From JAGNZR01 sp051648365 (GTDB taxonomy: Bacteria; Fusobacteriota; Fusobacteriia; Fusobacteriales; Fusobacteriaceae), in NCBI GenBank assembly GCA_051648365.1, contig JBOFEZ010000135.1, forward strand, positions 16,572-80,571: a DNA stretch of 64,000 bases, in the 5' to 3' direction. The translations under genes were made by a program, and so were the position numbers. The notes below the pieces were generated by a model. It had not been told where the DNA came from, did not search any database, and worked only from the letters and a program-made list of their open reading frames with translations. Every line of letters starts with the position of its first letter. Position 1 is the stretch's first letter. This document shows, one piece after another, positions 52,967 through 60,033 of this stretch.

Positions 52967-53644
52967 ATGATTAAACTAATTGGTGTTTTGATTATTATTG
53001 TTGGATTTTATTTGAAATTAGATACAATTGCCATTGTACTTATAGCCGGATTGGCGACTGGATTTGTATCAGGATTGGATTTTGCAGAAATTTTGTCAAC
53101 TCTAGGAAACGCTTTTGTCCAAACTAGATATATGTCTCTATTTCTTCTTACTCTTGCAGTTGTAGGAATATTAGAAAGAAATGGATTAAGAGAAAGAGCC
53201 GCTAAATGTATAAGTAAACTTGAGGGAGCCACAGCTGGTAGAGTTTTAAGCTTCTATATGGTTATCAGAATTATAGCTTCTGCTCTGTCTATAAGACTTG
53301 GAGGACACGTACAATTTATAAGACCTCTTATCTATCCTATGGCTAAAGGTGCTATAGATAAAAAAGGAAAGGTCAGCGAAGAAAATGACGATAAAATTAA
53401 GGCTGTTGCAAATTCCGTAGAAAACTACGGAAACTTCTTCGGACAAAATGTTTTCGTTGCTTCTGCCGGTGTATTACTTATAGTAGGAACATTCCAAGAA
53501 CTTGGAATAGAAGTACTTCCGTACTCTGTTTCTAAAGCCTCAATACCTGTGGCAATTATAGCTACACTTTTATCAATAGCACAGAATATGATTCTAGATA
53601 AAAAATTGAACAAAGAAGTAAAAAAAGAGGAGGGAACTAAATAA
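52967..53644 (+). CDS. DUF969 family integral membrane protein
   Basis: The 225-residue protein has about five or six hydrophobic segments and conserved LAVVGILERNGLRERA and IRLGGHVQFIRPLIYPMAKGA segments. Its family is nearly always found with DUF979 and Pcp, so the two membrane proteins may form a heteromeric transporter, perhaps for 5-oxoproline or peptides. That function is inference. I chose the ATG at 52967 with AAGGAG 8 bases upstream; the GTG at 52958 overlaps the site. It shares one base with the next gene. Confidence 0.85.
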   Translation: MIKLIGVLIIIVGFYLKLDTIAIVLIAGLATGFVSGLDFAEILSTLGNAFVQTRYMSLFLLTLAVVGILERNGLRERAAKCISKLEGATAGRVLSFYMVIRIIASALSIRLGGHVQFIRPLIYPMAKGAIDKKGKVSEENDDKIKAVANSVENYGNFFGQNVFVASAGVLLIVGTFQELGIEVLPYSVSKASIPVAIIATLLSIAQNMILDKKLNKEVKKEEGTK

Positions 53645-54558
53645 TGATAAAAACTATTTTAGAGATAATGTATATAGTAGCAGGTTTAGTTTCTGTAGTT
53701 ACAGGATTATACGCATTTTTTGATAAAGAACACAAAAAAAGATTAGGTACAGCTTTGTTTTGGATAATATTCGGCGGAATATTTATGTTCGGACCACTTA
53801 TGAATCCTAGCCATGTTGGAGGTCTACTTCTTTCAATGGGACTTCTTACTGTTACTAAAAATGTAACTTTTGGATCTCAATCTAATTCAGACGATGCATA
53901 CAGAGAAGCTCAAAGTGAAAAAATCGGAAACGGATTATTCATTCCTGCTGCAAGTATAGGAGTAGTTGCATTTTCTATTGCACAATTTACTAAACTTGGT
54001 GGGCTAGTTGGACTTGGATTAGGAGCACTTGCAGCACTTATCTTAACAATGTTTTACACTAAAGAAAACCCTAAATATATTCCTTATGACAGTTCAAGAC
54101 TTCTTCAACAAATGGGTGCTGCAGTTATACTACCTCAGCTTTTAGGATCTCTTGGTGCTCTATTTACAAAGGCAGGAGTCGGAGCTGTTATCGCTAATAT
54201 GATGGCTGGGATTGTTCCTGAAGAGAGCCAAATTGCAGGTGTTATAATCTATTGTATCTCAATGGCTTTATTCACTATGATTATGGGAAATGCCTTTGCC
54301 GCTTTTGCTGTTATAACTGCAGGAATCGGAATTCCTTTCCTAATAAATCTTGGAGCTAATCCTGCTGTTGTTGGAGCTCTTGGACTTACTTCAGGATACT
54401 GTGGAACACTTGTCACTCCTATGGCTGCAAACTTCAACATTGTTCCAACAGCCATCCTTGAAATGAAGGACAAAAATGGAATTATCAAAAATCAGCTTCC
54501 TATAGCTGGAACCCTTTTAGTTGTTCAAATGTTCCTTATGTATTTCTTAGCATTTTAA
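53644..54558 (+). CDS. DUF979 family integral membrane protein
   Basis: The 304 residues contain about nine hydrophobic segments with conserved GNAFAAFAVITAGIG and GLTSGYCGTLVTPMAANFNIVP, reminiscent of the re-entrant hairpins of ion-transporter-superfamily carriers such as GntP or DcuC. It starts at the last base of the DUF969 stop codon, so the two proteins are made in step. Transport is inferred from topology and linkage to pcp. Confidence 0.85.
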   Translation: MIKTILEIMYIVAGLVSVVTGLYAFFDKEHKKRLGTALFWIIFGGIFMFGPLMNPSHVGGLLLSMGLLTVTKNVTFGSQSNSDDAYREAQSEKIGNGLFIPAASIGVVAFSIAQFTKLGGLVGLGLGALAALILTMFYTKENPKYIPYDSSRLLQQMGAAVILPQLLGSLGALFTKAGVGAVIANMMAGIVPEESQIAGVIIYCISMALFTMIMGNAFAAFAVITAGIGIPFLINLGANPAVVGALGLTSGYCGTLVTPMAANFNIVPTAILEMKDKNGIIKNQLPIAGTLLVVQMFLMYFLAF

Positions 54559-54583
54559 TTATATATATTATCGGGAGGTAAAA

Positions 54584-55225
54584 ATGAAAGTTTTAGTAAC
54601 AGGTTTCGATCCTTTTGGAGGAGAGAGCATAAACCCAGCTTGGGAAGCTGTAAAAGCTATCCCTAATGAAGTTGAAGGTGTTGAAGTTGTAACAGTTCAA
54701 ATTCCTACTGTTTTTAGAAAATCTGTAGATGCTGTATTAGTAGCTGCAAAAGAGCATAATCCTGATGTTATTCTTTGTGTAGGTCAAGCAGGTGGAAGAT
54801 TTGACATGACTGTTGAAAGAGTTGCAATCAATATCGATGATGCAAGAATTAAAGATAACGAAGGTAATCAACCTATCGACCTTCCAATCTTCCAAGATGG
54901 AGAGTCTGCTTATTTCACTACTCTTCCAATCAAAGCTATGGTCGCAGAAATGCAGAAAGAGGGATGCCCTGCTTCTGTTTCTAATACTGCTGGAACATTT
55001 GTATGTAATCATATAATGTATGCTGTTTTACATCATATAGCAAAGGATAAAATTGCTAAAAAAGGTGGATTTATTCATGTACCTTATATCCCAGAGCAAG
55101 TTGTAGATAAGAAAAATATGCCTTATATGGAGACAAGTCGAATAACTAAATCTCTTGTAGCATGTATCAAAGCAATAAAAGAAAATGAAACTGACAAAAA
55201 ACTTGTTGGTGGAGCTGAATTCTAA
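54584..55225 (+). CDS. pcp: Pyroglutamyl-peptidase I
   Basis: This cysteine peptidase removes N-terminal pyroglutamate from peptides. The 213 residues show VTGFDPFGGESINPAWEAVK, a GRFDMTVERVAINIDDARI segment with the catalytic Glu, SVSNTAGTFVCNHIMY with the catalytic Cys, and GGFIHVPYIPEQ with the catalytic His. The product 5-oxoproline may be handled by the DUF969/DUF979 pair upstream. GGGAGG precedes the ATG. Confidence 0.95.
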   Translation: MKVLVTGFDPFGGESINPAWEAVKAIPNEVEGVEVVTVQIPTVFRKSVDAVLVAAKEHNPDVILCVGQAGGRFDMTVERVAINIDDARIKDNEGNQPIDLPIFQDGESAYFTTLPIKAMVAEMQKEGCPASVSNTAGTFVCNHIMYAVLHHIAKDKIAKKGGFIHVPYIPEQVVDKKNMPYMETSRITKSLVACIKAIKENETDKKLVGGAEF

Positions 55226-55245
55226 TCCTTTTCAAACAAAAAAAT

Positions 55246-55272
55246 CCTCCCGATTTGTTGGGAGGATTTTCT
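55246..55272. terminator. Terminator, second copy of the repeated hairpin
   Basis: CCTCCCGATTTGTTGGGAGG at 55246-55265, identical to 52352-52371, flanked by an A run and ATTTT. It serves the convergent pcp and ferredoxin genes. Confidence 0.88.
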
Positions 55273-55277
55273 ATTAT

Positions 55278-55454
55278 TTAGACTATATTTATACATTTGA
55301 CAGGACATGCCAACTGACAGGCTCCACAGTCTACACAGGCTGATTCTTCTATAACTCTCTTTTCTTTTTCCCCCTGAGAAACACATCCCACAAGGCAAAT
55401 ATTCTCACAAATTCCACACCCTATACATTTTTCCCTATCAATTCTTCTAGACAT
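55278..55454 (-). CDS. Small 2[4Fe-4S] ferredoxin
   Basis: A 58-residue reading frame from the ATG at 55454, preceded by GGAGG, has two CxxCxxCxxxC cluster motifs: C10, C13, C16, C20 and C40, C43, C46, C50. Each is followed four residues later by an extra cysteine (C24 and C54), and the second cluster has the usual ACP. It would carry low-potential electrons. It lies 36 bases after the PNPOx-family gene on the same strand and is divergent from the Rrf2 gene. Confidence 0.9.
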   Translation of the reverse strand: MSRRIDREKCIGCGICENICLVGCVSQGEKEKRVIEESACVDCGACQLACPVKCINIV

Positions 55455-55478
55455 ATCCTACCTCCTAAAATTATTAAC

Positions 55479-55496
55479 CTTTAATTTTTATTAAAG
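55479..55496 (-). repeat. Short hairpin over the PNPOx stop codon
   Basis: CTTTAAT-TTTT-ATTAAAG is a perfect 7-base inverted repeat overlapping the end of the PNPOx-family gene and preceding the ferredoxin gene. There is no T run beyond it on the minus strand, so it may set the ratio of the two transcripts rather than end them. Confidence 0.4.
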
Positions 55497-55862
55497 TGTC
55501 TGCTTACAAGATGTCACTGTAATCTCTAAAACTCTTGTGAGGAAAGAGAATTTTTCTTTCATCATCTTAAACTCTTCTCCCTCTTTTAAAAATTTTGCAG
55601 TTCCCTCTAAAAGAAATCCTGTTCCCATATATCTGTATCCCATAACTTCGTGGCTTCCCACTGTAATTTTTACTTTCTTATTTTGATTTATATTTTTTTC
55701 AGTCAATATCATGGCTGCTGCAGGAATTAAAATTCTATTCCCTTCCACAAGAGTCAGATAGCTATTCCAACTATTGGAAACATGAGCTCCATCCTCACCA
55801 CAAGTCACTATTGATACTACACCTTCATGCTTAATTACCTCTAAGAATTTTTCACTAAACAT
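55491..55862 (-). CDS. Pyridoxamine 5'-phosphate oxidase-family flavoprotein
   Basis: The 123 residues match small FMN-binding split-barrel proteins: VSIVTCGEDGAHVSNSWNSYL at the N-terminus, then RILIPAAAMILTEKNINQNKKVKITVGS and GYRYMGTGFLLEGTAKF. These reduce unknown substrates or sense flavin. Its Fe-S ferredoxin neighbour could supply electrons. It has a perfect TTGACA-17-TATAAT promoter, and the leader contains an 8-base palindrome. A divergent Rrf2 regulator is nearby. Confidence 0.85.
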   Translation of the reverse strand: MFSEKFLEVIKHEGVVSIVTCGEDGAHVSNSWNSYLTLVEGNRILIPAAAMILTEKNINQNKKVKITVGSHEVMGYRYMGTGFLLEGTAKFLKEGEEFKMMKEKFSFLTRVLEITVTSCKQTL

Positions 55863-55877
55863 TGTTTCCTCCTTTTT

Positions 55878-55902
55878 ATTAGAGACTATTTTTATCTCTA
55901 AT
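55878..55902. promoter_or_regulatory. Inverted repeat ATTAGAGA/TCTCTAAT upstream of the PNPOx gene
   Basis: ATTAGAGA (55878-55885) and TCTCTAAT (55895-55902) are a perfect 8-base inverted repeat with a 9-base spacer, in the leader between the promoter and the AGGAGG site. It can serve as a regulator site or as an RNA hairpin near the ribosome binding site. Confidence 0.5.
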
Positions 55903-55951
55903 GCGTTTTAAAAAATTTTTTTAAATTGGCGACACAACTTATCTTTAATTA

Positions 55952-55980
55952 ATTATACCTAATTTTAGAGTATTTGTCAA
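55952..55980 (-). promoter_or_regulatory. Consensus promoter of the PNPOx-ferredoxin operon
   Basis: On the minus strand consensus TTGACA (55975-55980), 17-base spacer and consensus TATAAT (55952-55957). Confidence 0.85.
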
Positions 55981-55997
55981 CTAAAAAAATATGTATC

Positions 55998-56026
55998 TTG
56001 CGTAAATTTTTTTTTGATGATAAAAT
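55998..56026 (+). promoter_or_regulatory. Likely promoter of the Rrf2 regulator
   Basis: TTGCGT (55998-56003), a 17-base spacer and TAAAAT (56021-56026), 34 bases before the start at 56061. It is back to back with the PNPOx promoter. Confidence 0.6.
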
Positions 56027-56060
56027 TAATATCGAATTAATGATAATAGGAGTTGATAAT

Positions 56061-56573
56061 ATGAAGTTTTCTGTTGGTGTTGAATATGCTCTTCATTGCC
56101 TGCTTTATATAGTAAAATTAAAAGATGGAGAATTTATCGGAATTAAAGATCTAGCCGAATTTCAAGGAGTTTCTGAATCTTACCTTTCTAAAGTATTTAC
56201 AAGACTTGGAAAGGCTGGGATCACAAAATCGGTTCCTGGTGTAAAAGGCGGTTATGAACTTGCCCGTAGCCCTGAAAACATTTCTTTCTGGGATGTGGTT
56301 GAAGCTGTAGAAGGAAAAGAATCATTTTTTCAATGTGCTGAGATTAGACAAAAAAATATTTTAGTCGATCAGGATAATCTTCCTGATACCTACACTAAAT
56401 GTCCATGCTTTATAAAAGTTGTTATGCAAGAAGGAGAAAATGAAATGAAAAAATATCTTTCGAAGAAGACTTTAGCCTGGCTATATAATGAGGTCTATGG
56501 AAGAATCCTTCCTAAAGAAACCGAACAAGAAACTATTGAATGGTTCACCCAGAGAAGATCCTCTGAGTTATAA
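56061..56573 (+). CDS. Rrf2 family transcriptional regulator
   Basis: The 170-residue protein has the Rrf2 winged helix (SVGVEYALHCLLYI, ESYLSKVFTRLGKAGITKSVPGVKGGYELAR). Three cysteines (FFQC, then TKCPC) are arranged like those that hold an Fe-S cluster in IscR/NsrR-type sensors. I start it at the ATG at 56061 with AGGAG 8 bases upstream; a longer frame from 55974 lacks a site. It probably senses redox, iron or NO and controls the divergent flavoprotein-ferredoxin operon. Confidence 0.88.
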   Translation: MKFSVGVEYALHCLLYIVKLKDGEFIGIKDLAEFQGVSESYLSKVFTRLGKAGITKSVPGVKGGYELARSPENISFWDVVEAVEGKESFFQCAEIRQKNILVDQDNLPDTYTKCPCFIKVVMQEGENEMKKYLSKKTLAWLYNEVYGRILPKETEQETIEWFTQRRSSEL

Positions 56574-56582
56574 TCAAAAAAA

Positions 56583-56604
56583 GTCCCTAACATGGGACTT
56601 TTTT
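56583..56604. terminator. Terminator between Rrf2 and LysE genes
   Basis: GTCCC-TAACAT-GGGAC (56583-56598) with flanking A and T runs on both strands. Its 5' arm ends at the LysE stop codon. Confidence 0.8.
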
Positions 56605-57210
56605 CGATGCAGTATGTAGTTTTTTTATTCCGAAATATATAAGTACTAGACCTACAGCTGAATTCAGAAAATTTAAGGCTTCTGAACTGAGAAAACTGTT
56701 TGTTACAGTCCCCATAAAAGAGATGAACGAGAGAAATATAAGAGTAGCTAGAAGAGCCCCTAAAGTAAAACTTCCAGTTTCTTTTTTACCCAGATTTGCA
56801 TGGCTGAGTTTAGTGGAAAAAACTCCTATCCAGAAAAGAATCGTCATAGGATTTGCTGCTGTAAGGAAAAAAGCTTTAAAAAAAGGAAAATCCCCCTTAA
56901 CAGTTTTAAACATATTAAATTTAGGAAGAATCGATATTCCGAAATATCCCAACGCAAGCTCCAACCCAAAAAGAATCACTATAACTGCTCCAAAAATATT
57001 AAATTTTCTTTGTATTCTCTCTTCCTTTATAAAAGATGAGATTCCCAAAACAGCCAATGCCATATAAATTCCATCAGCCAAGACAACTCCTAGTACTCCA
57101 GACTGAGCTCTCAAAAAATCATAATTTGCACCCAATGAAAAAATATACATACAGACAGGACCTATCGCAATTTGTAATAACATTCCAAACTTAAAACCCT
57201 CTAATAACAA
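56587..57210 (-). CDS. LysE/RhtB family amino acid exporter
   Basis: The 207 residues have about six hydrophobic segments with an N-terminal QIAIGPVCMYIFSLGAN (degenerate G-P-G motif), FKAFFLTAANPMTILFWIGVF and a FLNSAVGLVLIYFGIKKL end, as in LysE translocators. The start is TTG 57210 with GGGGGGAG 6 bases before. A 17-codon upstream frame ends inside its first codons. It is the sole gene of its transcript. Confidence 0.85.
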   Translation of the reverse strand: MLLEGFKFGMLLQIAIGPVCMYIFSLGANYDFLRAQSGVLGVVLADGIYMALAVLGISSFIKEERIQRKFNIFGAVIVILFGLELALGYFGISILPKFNMFKTVKGDFPFFKAFFLTAANPMTILFWIGVFSTKLSHANLGKKETGSFTLGALLATLIFLSFISFMGTVTNSFLSSEALNFLNSAVGLVLIYFGIKKLHTASKKVPC

Positions 57211-57244
57211 TTTTATCTCCCCCCTTTATTTTATCGACTTCCAT
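57191..57244 (-). promoter_or_regulatory. Candidate upstream ORF overlapping the lysE start
   Basis: From the ATG at 57244, AGGAGG with a 3-base spacer precedes a 17-codon frame MEVDKIKGGDKIVIRGF ending at TAA 57193-57191, out of frame with lysE. Its stop is 17 bases past the lysE TTG. Ribosomes ending there could re-initiate or obstruct lysE. The spacer is short for good initiation, so it may be chance. Confidence 0.3.
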
Positions 57245-57265
57245 AAGCCTCCTCATCTTAAATAT

Positions 57266-57294
57266 TTTATATAAATAATATCAAAGATCTTCAA
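57266..57294 (-). promoter_or_regulatory. Promoter of the LysE-family gene
   Basis: On the minus strand TTGAAG (57289-57294), 17-base spacer and TATAAA (57266-57271). The predicted leader is about 50 bases and covers the upstream ORF. Confidence 0.65.
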
Positions 57295-57423
57295 AATTGT
57301 AAATCAAAACAGAAAATTCAATATTTTTTATCATAATATTACAAATTGACTTTAATCTTTTTTGTATTTTAAAAATATTTCTACTTTTTCTTTTAATTTT
57401 AAAGTCTCAGAAATCGATTAAAA

Positions 57424-57457
57424 AGTTGTTTTTCAAGAATACTCTTTAAAAACAACT
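57424..57457. repeat. Perfect 10-base inverted repeat upstream of marC
   Basis: AGTTGTTTTT (57424-57433) and AAAAACAACT (57448-57457) around a 14-base spacer. It lies in the 57211-57585 gene-free gap, which is otherwise very AT-rich and holds the two divergent promoters. On the minus strand TTTTT follows, so it could be a weak terminator; otherwise an operator. Confidence 0.45.
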
Positions 57458-57521
57458 CTAAAATTTATAATTTATATCGTGTTCCATATAAAATAACTAT
57501 ATATCAAATGCAATTAAACTA

Positions 57522-57550
57522 TTAACCTAAAATATTTTTCATGATATAAT
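57522..57550 (+). promoter_or_regulatory. Likely promoter of marC
   Basis: TTAACC (57522-57527), 17-base spacer and consensus TATAAT (57545-57550), 36 bases before the start codon. The -35 is weak. Confidence 0.5.
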
Positions 57551-57585
57551 TACTCAATCATTTGAAAGTATAAAGGAGCTAAATT

Positions 57586-58215
57586 ATGGAAATAACTAAT
57601 CTTTTTATCCCAGTAGTAACAAATGTTCTTACAATTATAGGGATTTTAAATCCCTTCGGTAATGTACCTCTTTTCATGAGCATGACCCAGGGTCAGAAAC
57701 CTGAAGTAAGAAAAAAAATCTACAACCTCATTGTAATCACAGGATTCGGAATTTTAACTGCATTTATCTTTACTGGAAATTTTTTCATGAACTACCTTTT
57801 TAAAATAAATATGAATGAACTGAGAGTAGCCGGAGGAATGATTCTAATAATTGTAGCCCTCAGAAATCTTCTAGGAATCTCTTCAAGCAATACCTCTGCT
57901 GGTTCTCACGAGATGACTATGAGTGAAGCTACGAGATTTGCCGTAACACCTCTTACTTTCCCTATTATGGTTGGACCTGGAAGTATCTCCACGGTTCTTA
58001 TCATTCGGCAGGAATCTGGAATCTGGATTACTCTTGGTGCTGTACTTCTGACTTTTCTTATTATAAAATTTCTTTTCAGTATTTCCAAATTTTTAGATAA
58101 AGTTTTTGGAGAACTTGTGCTTTATGTATTATCTAAAATAATGCAAATTTTTATAATGGCTGTAGGAGTTAAACTTATTGTTATGGGGTTAAAGTCAATT
58201 TTTCCTCTTATCTAA
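57586..58215 (+). CDS. MarC family integral membrane protein
   Basis: The 209-residue, six-segment membrane protein shows GILNPFGNVPLFMSMT near residue 20, FAVTPLTFPIMVGPGSIST near 122 and a C-terminal IMAVGVKLIVMGLKSIF. MarC family members were once linked to multiple antibiotic resistance, but the role is unclear. It is transcribed alone and AAGGAG precedes its ATG. Confidence 0.92.
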   Translation: MEITNLFIPVVTNVLTIIGILNPFGNVPLFMSMTQGQKPEVRKKIYNLIVITGFGILTAFIFTGNFFMNYLFKINMNELRVAGGMILIIVALRNLLGISSSNTSAGSHEMTMSEATRFAVTPLTFPIMVGPGSISTVLIIRQESGIWITLGAVLLTFLIIKFLFSISKFLDKVFGELVLYVLSKIMQIFIMAVGVKLIVMGLKSIFPLI

Positions 58216-58228
58216 TTTTTTCTCTCTA

Positions 58229-58257
58229 TTGACAGGAGGACTTTCATGGCGTAAACT
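58229..58257 (+). promoter_or_regulatory. Promoter of the GNAT gene cluster
   Basis: Consensus TTGACA (58229-58234), a 17-base spacer and TAAACT (58252-58257), 31 bases before the acetyltransferase start. The spacer contains AGGAGG plus ATGGCGTAA, but as part of the promoter it is not transcribed. Confidence 0.65.
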
Positions 58258-58288
58258 CTATTAATTTCAAAAATATGGAGATGGTATT

Positions 58289-58816
58289 ATGTTTAGAGGA
58301 AAAAAGATTAAATTACGAGCCTACAAAACCGAAGACAGTGAAAGAGTCTTAAAACTTATCGAAGAAGAAGGACTTCGAGAAACTCTTTGGAGAGGTTCTC
58401 TTTTTCCGCTTTCTTTAGAAGCTCAGAAAAGCTTTATAAACCAAGCAGTAACTAATAATAGTGAACTCTTCCATTTTGCCATCGAGTCTTTAGAAACAGG
58501 AAAACTTATAGGTGGATGTGGAATAAATGGAGTAGATAGAAAAAATAGTGTAGCTACCATAGGAATTTGGTTAGGGAAGGAATTTCAAGGAAAAGGTCTT
58601 GCTTCGGATTCTTTAAGACTGCTTTGCCATTTTATTTTCCATGAATTAAACATCAATAAAGTAAGATTAGAATATTTCGAGTTTAATGAAGCTGGCAAAA
58701 AATGTTATGAAGCTGTTGGTTTCAAAGAGGAAGGAAGACACAGAAAAGAGATCTTCCGATATGGAAAATATCACGATGTAATAAGTATGGGGATTTTCAA
58801 AGAGGAATTAAAATGA
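58289..58816 (+). CDS. GNAT family N-acetyltransferase (RimJ/RimL-like)
   Basis: The 175-residue GNAT domain protein shows LRAYKTEDSERVLKLIEEE at its start, the acetyl-CoA-binding WLGKEFQGKGLASDSLRLL loop (near residue 93) and NKVRLEYFEFNEAGKKCYEAVGFKEEG. This form (RimJ/RimL/Ard branch) acetylates protein N-termini or small amines. The substrate is unknown. The broken metallo-hydrolase gene starts at its stop codon (ATGA overlap). Confidence 0.88.
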   Translation: MFRGKKIKLRAYKTEDSERVLKLIEEEGLRETLWRGSLFPLSLEAQKSFINQAVTNNSELFHFAIESLETGKLIGGCGINGVDRKNSVATIGIWLGKEFQGKGLASDSLRLLCHFIFHELNINKVRLEYFEFNEAGKKCYEAVGFKEEGRHRKEIFRYGKYHDVISMGIFKEELK

Positions 58817-59494
58817 TAATAGTTCCTCTTATTGAAAACAAAAATAAGATAGGATATCTCAACGAAAAAGGATTGAGCCTTTATATCGAGGTAGGTAATA
58901 AAAAAATTATTTTTGATACAGGAGTTTCAGATGGATATCTGAAAAACATGAAAATTAAGTAGAGAAGCATTGAATAGTTTTTCATTCAATATTTTGGGTA
59001 TGAATAAAAATATTGGATTAGATAAAAAATATTTAGAGACAATTAAAAAATTAAAAGTAAATGTTATTCAAGGGGAGTGTTTTTATCTCCATGAAAACAT
59101 TATTCTTTTCAGAGATGAGAATAGAGAAAAATCACCTGTTTACAATCGAAATGGAGAAGGTGATGATTTTTCTCATGAGCTTCAATTAATAATTAATGAG
59201 AATGACAGATTAAATATTATAACAGGTTGCTCTCATTCAGGAATAGAAAATATAGTTTCAGATATTAGAAAAACATTTCCTGATAAAAATATTAATTCTA
59301 TTTTGGGAGGACTGCATACTCGAAGTTACTTTTTAACTCCTTGGAAACTTTTTTCTCTCATAAAATTTCTTAATAACTCTAGTATCAACCATTATTATTT
59401 GGGACACTGTACCGGCAATGTAGTCAGAAAAATTTTAAAAAAAACTATAAAAAATGTATTTGATCTTGAAATTGGTAGGTGGATATGTATTTAA
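58813..59494 (+). pseudogene. Broken MBL-fold metallo-hydrolase gene
   Basis: An ATG at 58813 opens a 49-codon frame (LYIEVGNKKIIFDTGVSD at its end) typical of the metallo-beta-lactamase family, and ends at TAG 58960-58962. The rest lies in another frame from about 58952 to 59494 and includes ITGCSHSGIENIV and ILGGLHTRSYF, the family's C-terminal metal loops. Nothing between contains the expected H-x-H-x-D-H motif, so an internal stretch of roughly 40-60 codons, plus a shift of frame, has been lost. The remaining metal ligands are incomplete; I regard the gene as non-functional. A 174-residue product from TTG 58970 is possible but would lack the active site. Confidence 0.8.
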
Positions 59495-60003
59495 GAAAAC
59501 TAAATGAGCTTGATTGGGAATTAATAACGGAAGTCATGAGAGAGTGTAAAAATTATTACAGAGATGTGGAAGGAGTACAGGGTTACCATTTCACCCAAGA
59601 CTTTATCCGGGAAGAAACAGACGATTTTATCAATCCCTATGCAACAAATGAGAAATATACCGAGGAACTGAAAATAGGAGTCTTTGAAAAAAATGATAGG
59701 GAAGATAAAATTCTCGGAATAACTCGGGTTCTCCTAGATCATAAAACTCAAGGGATAACAACTATAGGACTGACCCTTATAAAAGAATCGGCTCGGGGAA
59801 AGGGTGTAGGATGTTGGCTTCACGATATCTTGCTTAAAATTTTTAAGCAAAAAAAACAAAATAAAATTATTTTAGGTGTAGATATAAAAAATATTTCAGC
59901 CAGAAAATTTTGGGAACATTTAGGATATGAAAAAACTCAAGAGGTAAAATTCAAATATAAATTTAAAGAAACTAGAATTATATTTTTAGAAAAAAATATT
60001 TAA
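59485..60003 (+). CDS. GNAT family N-acetyltransferase
   Basis: The 172-residue protein has ITRVLLDHKTQGITTIGLTLIKESARGKGVGCWLHDILL, with the acetyl-CoA pyrophosphate-binding R-G-K-G-V-G loop near residue 105, and NISARKFWEHLGYEKTQEVKF, the closing GNAT motif. I start it at the ATG at 59485, behind GGTAGGTGG, rather than the GTG at 59479. It overlaps the end of the broken hydrolase gene by 10 bases. Substrate unknown. Confidence 0.82.
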   Translation: MYLRKLNELDWELITEVMRECKNYYRDVEGVQGYHFTQDFIREETDDFINPYATNEKYTEELKIGVFEKNDREDKILGITRVLLDHKTQGITTIGLTLIKESARGKGVGCWLHDILLKIFKQKKQNKIILGVDIKNISARKFWEHLGYEKTQEVKFKYKFKETRIIFLEKNI

Positions 60004-60033
60004 ATAGAATTTTTTTAAGAGGTGATTTTCTAT

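Noticed and set aside
58240..58248. AGGAGG followed by a two-codon ORF ATG GCG TAA
   Set aside because: It falls exactly in the 17-base spacer of a TTGACA/TAAACT promoter, so the start codon would not be on the transcript.
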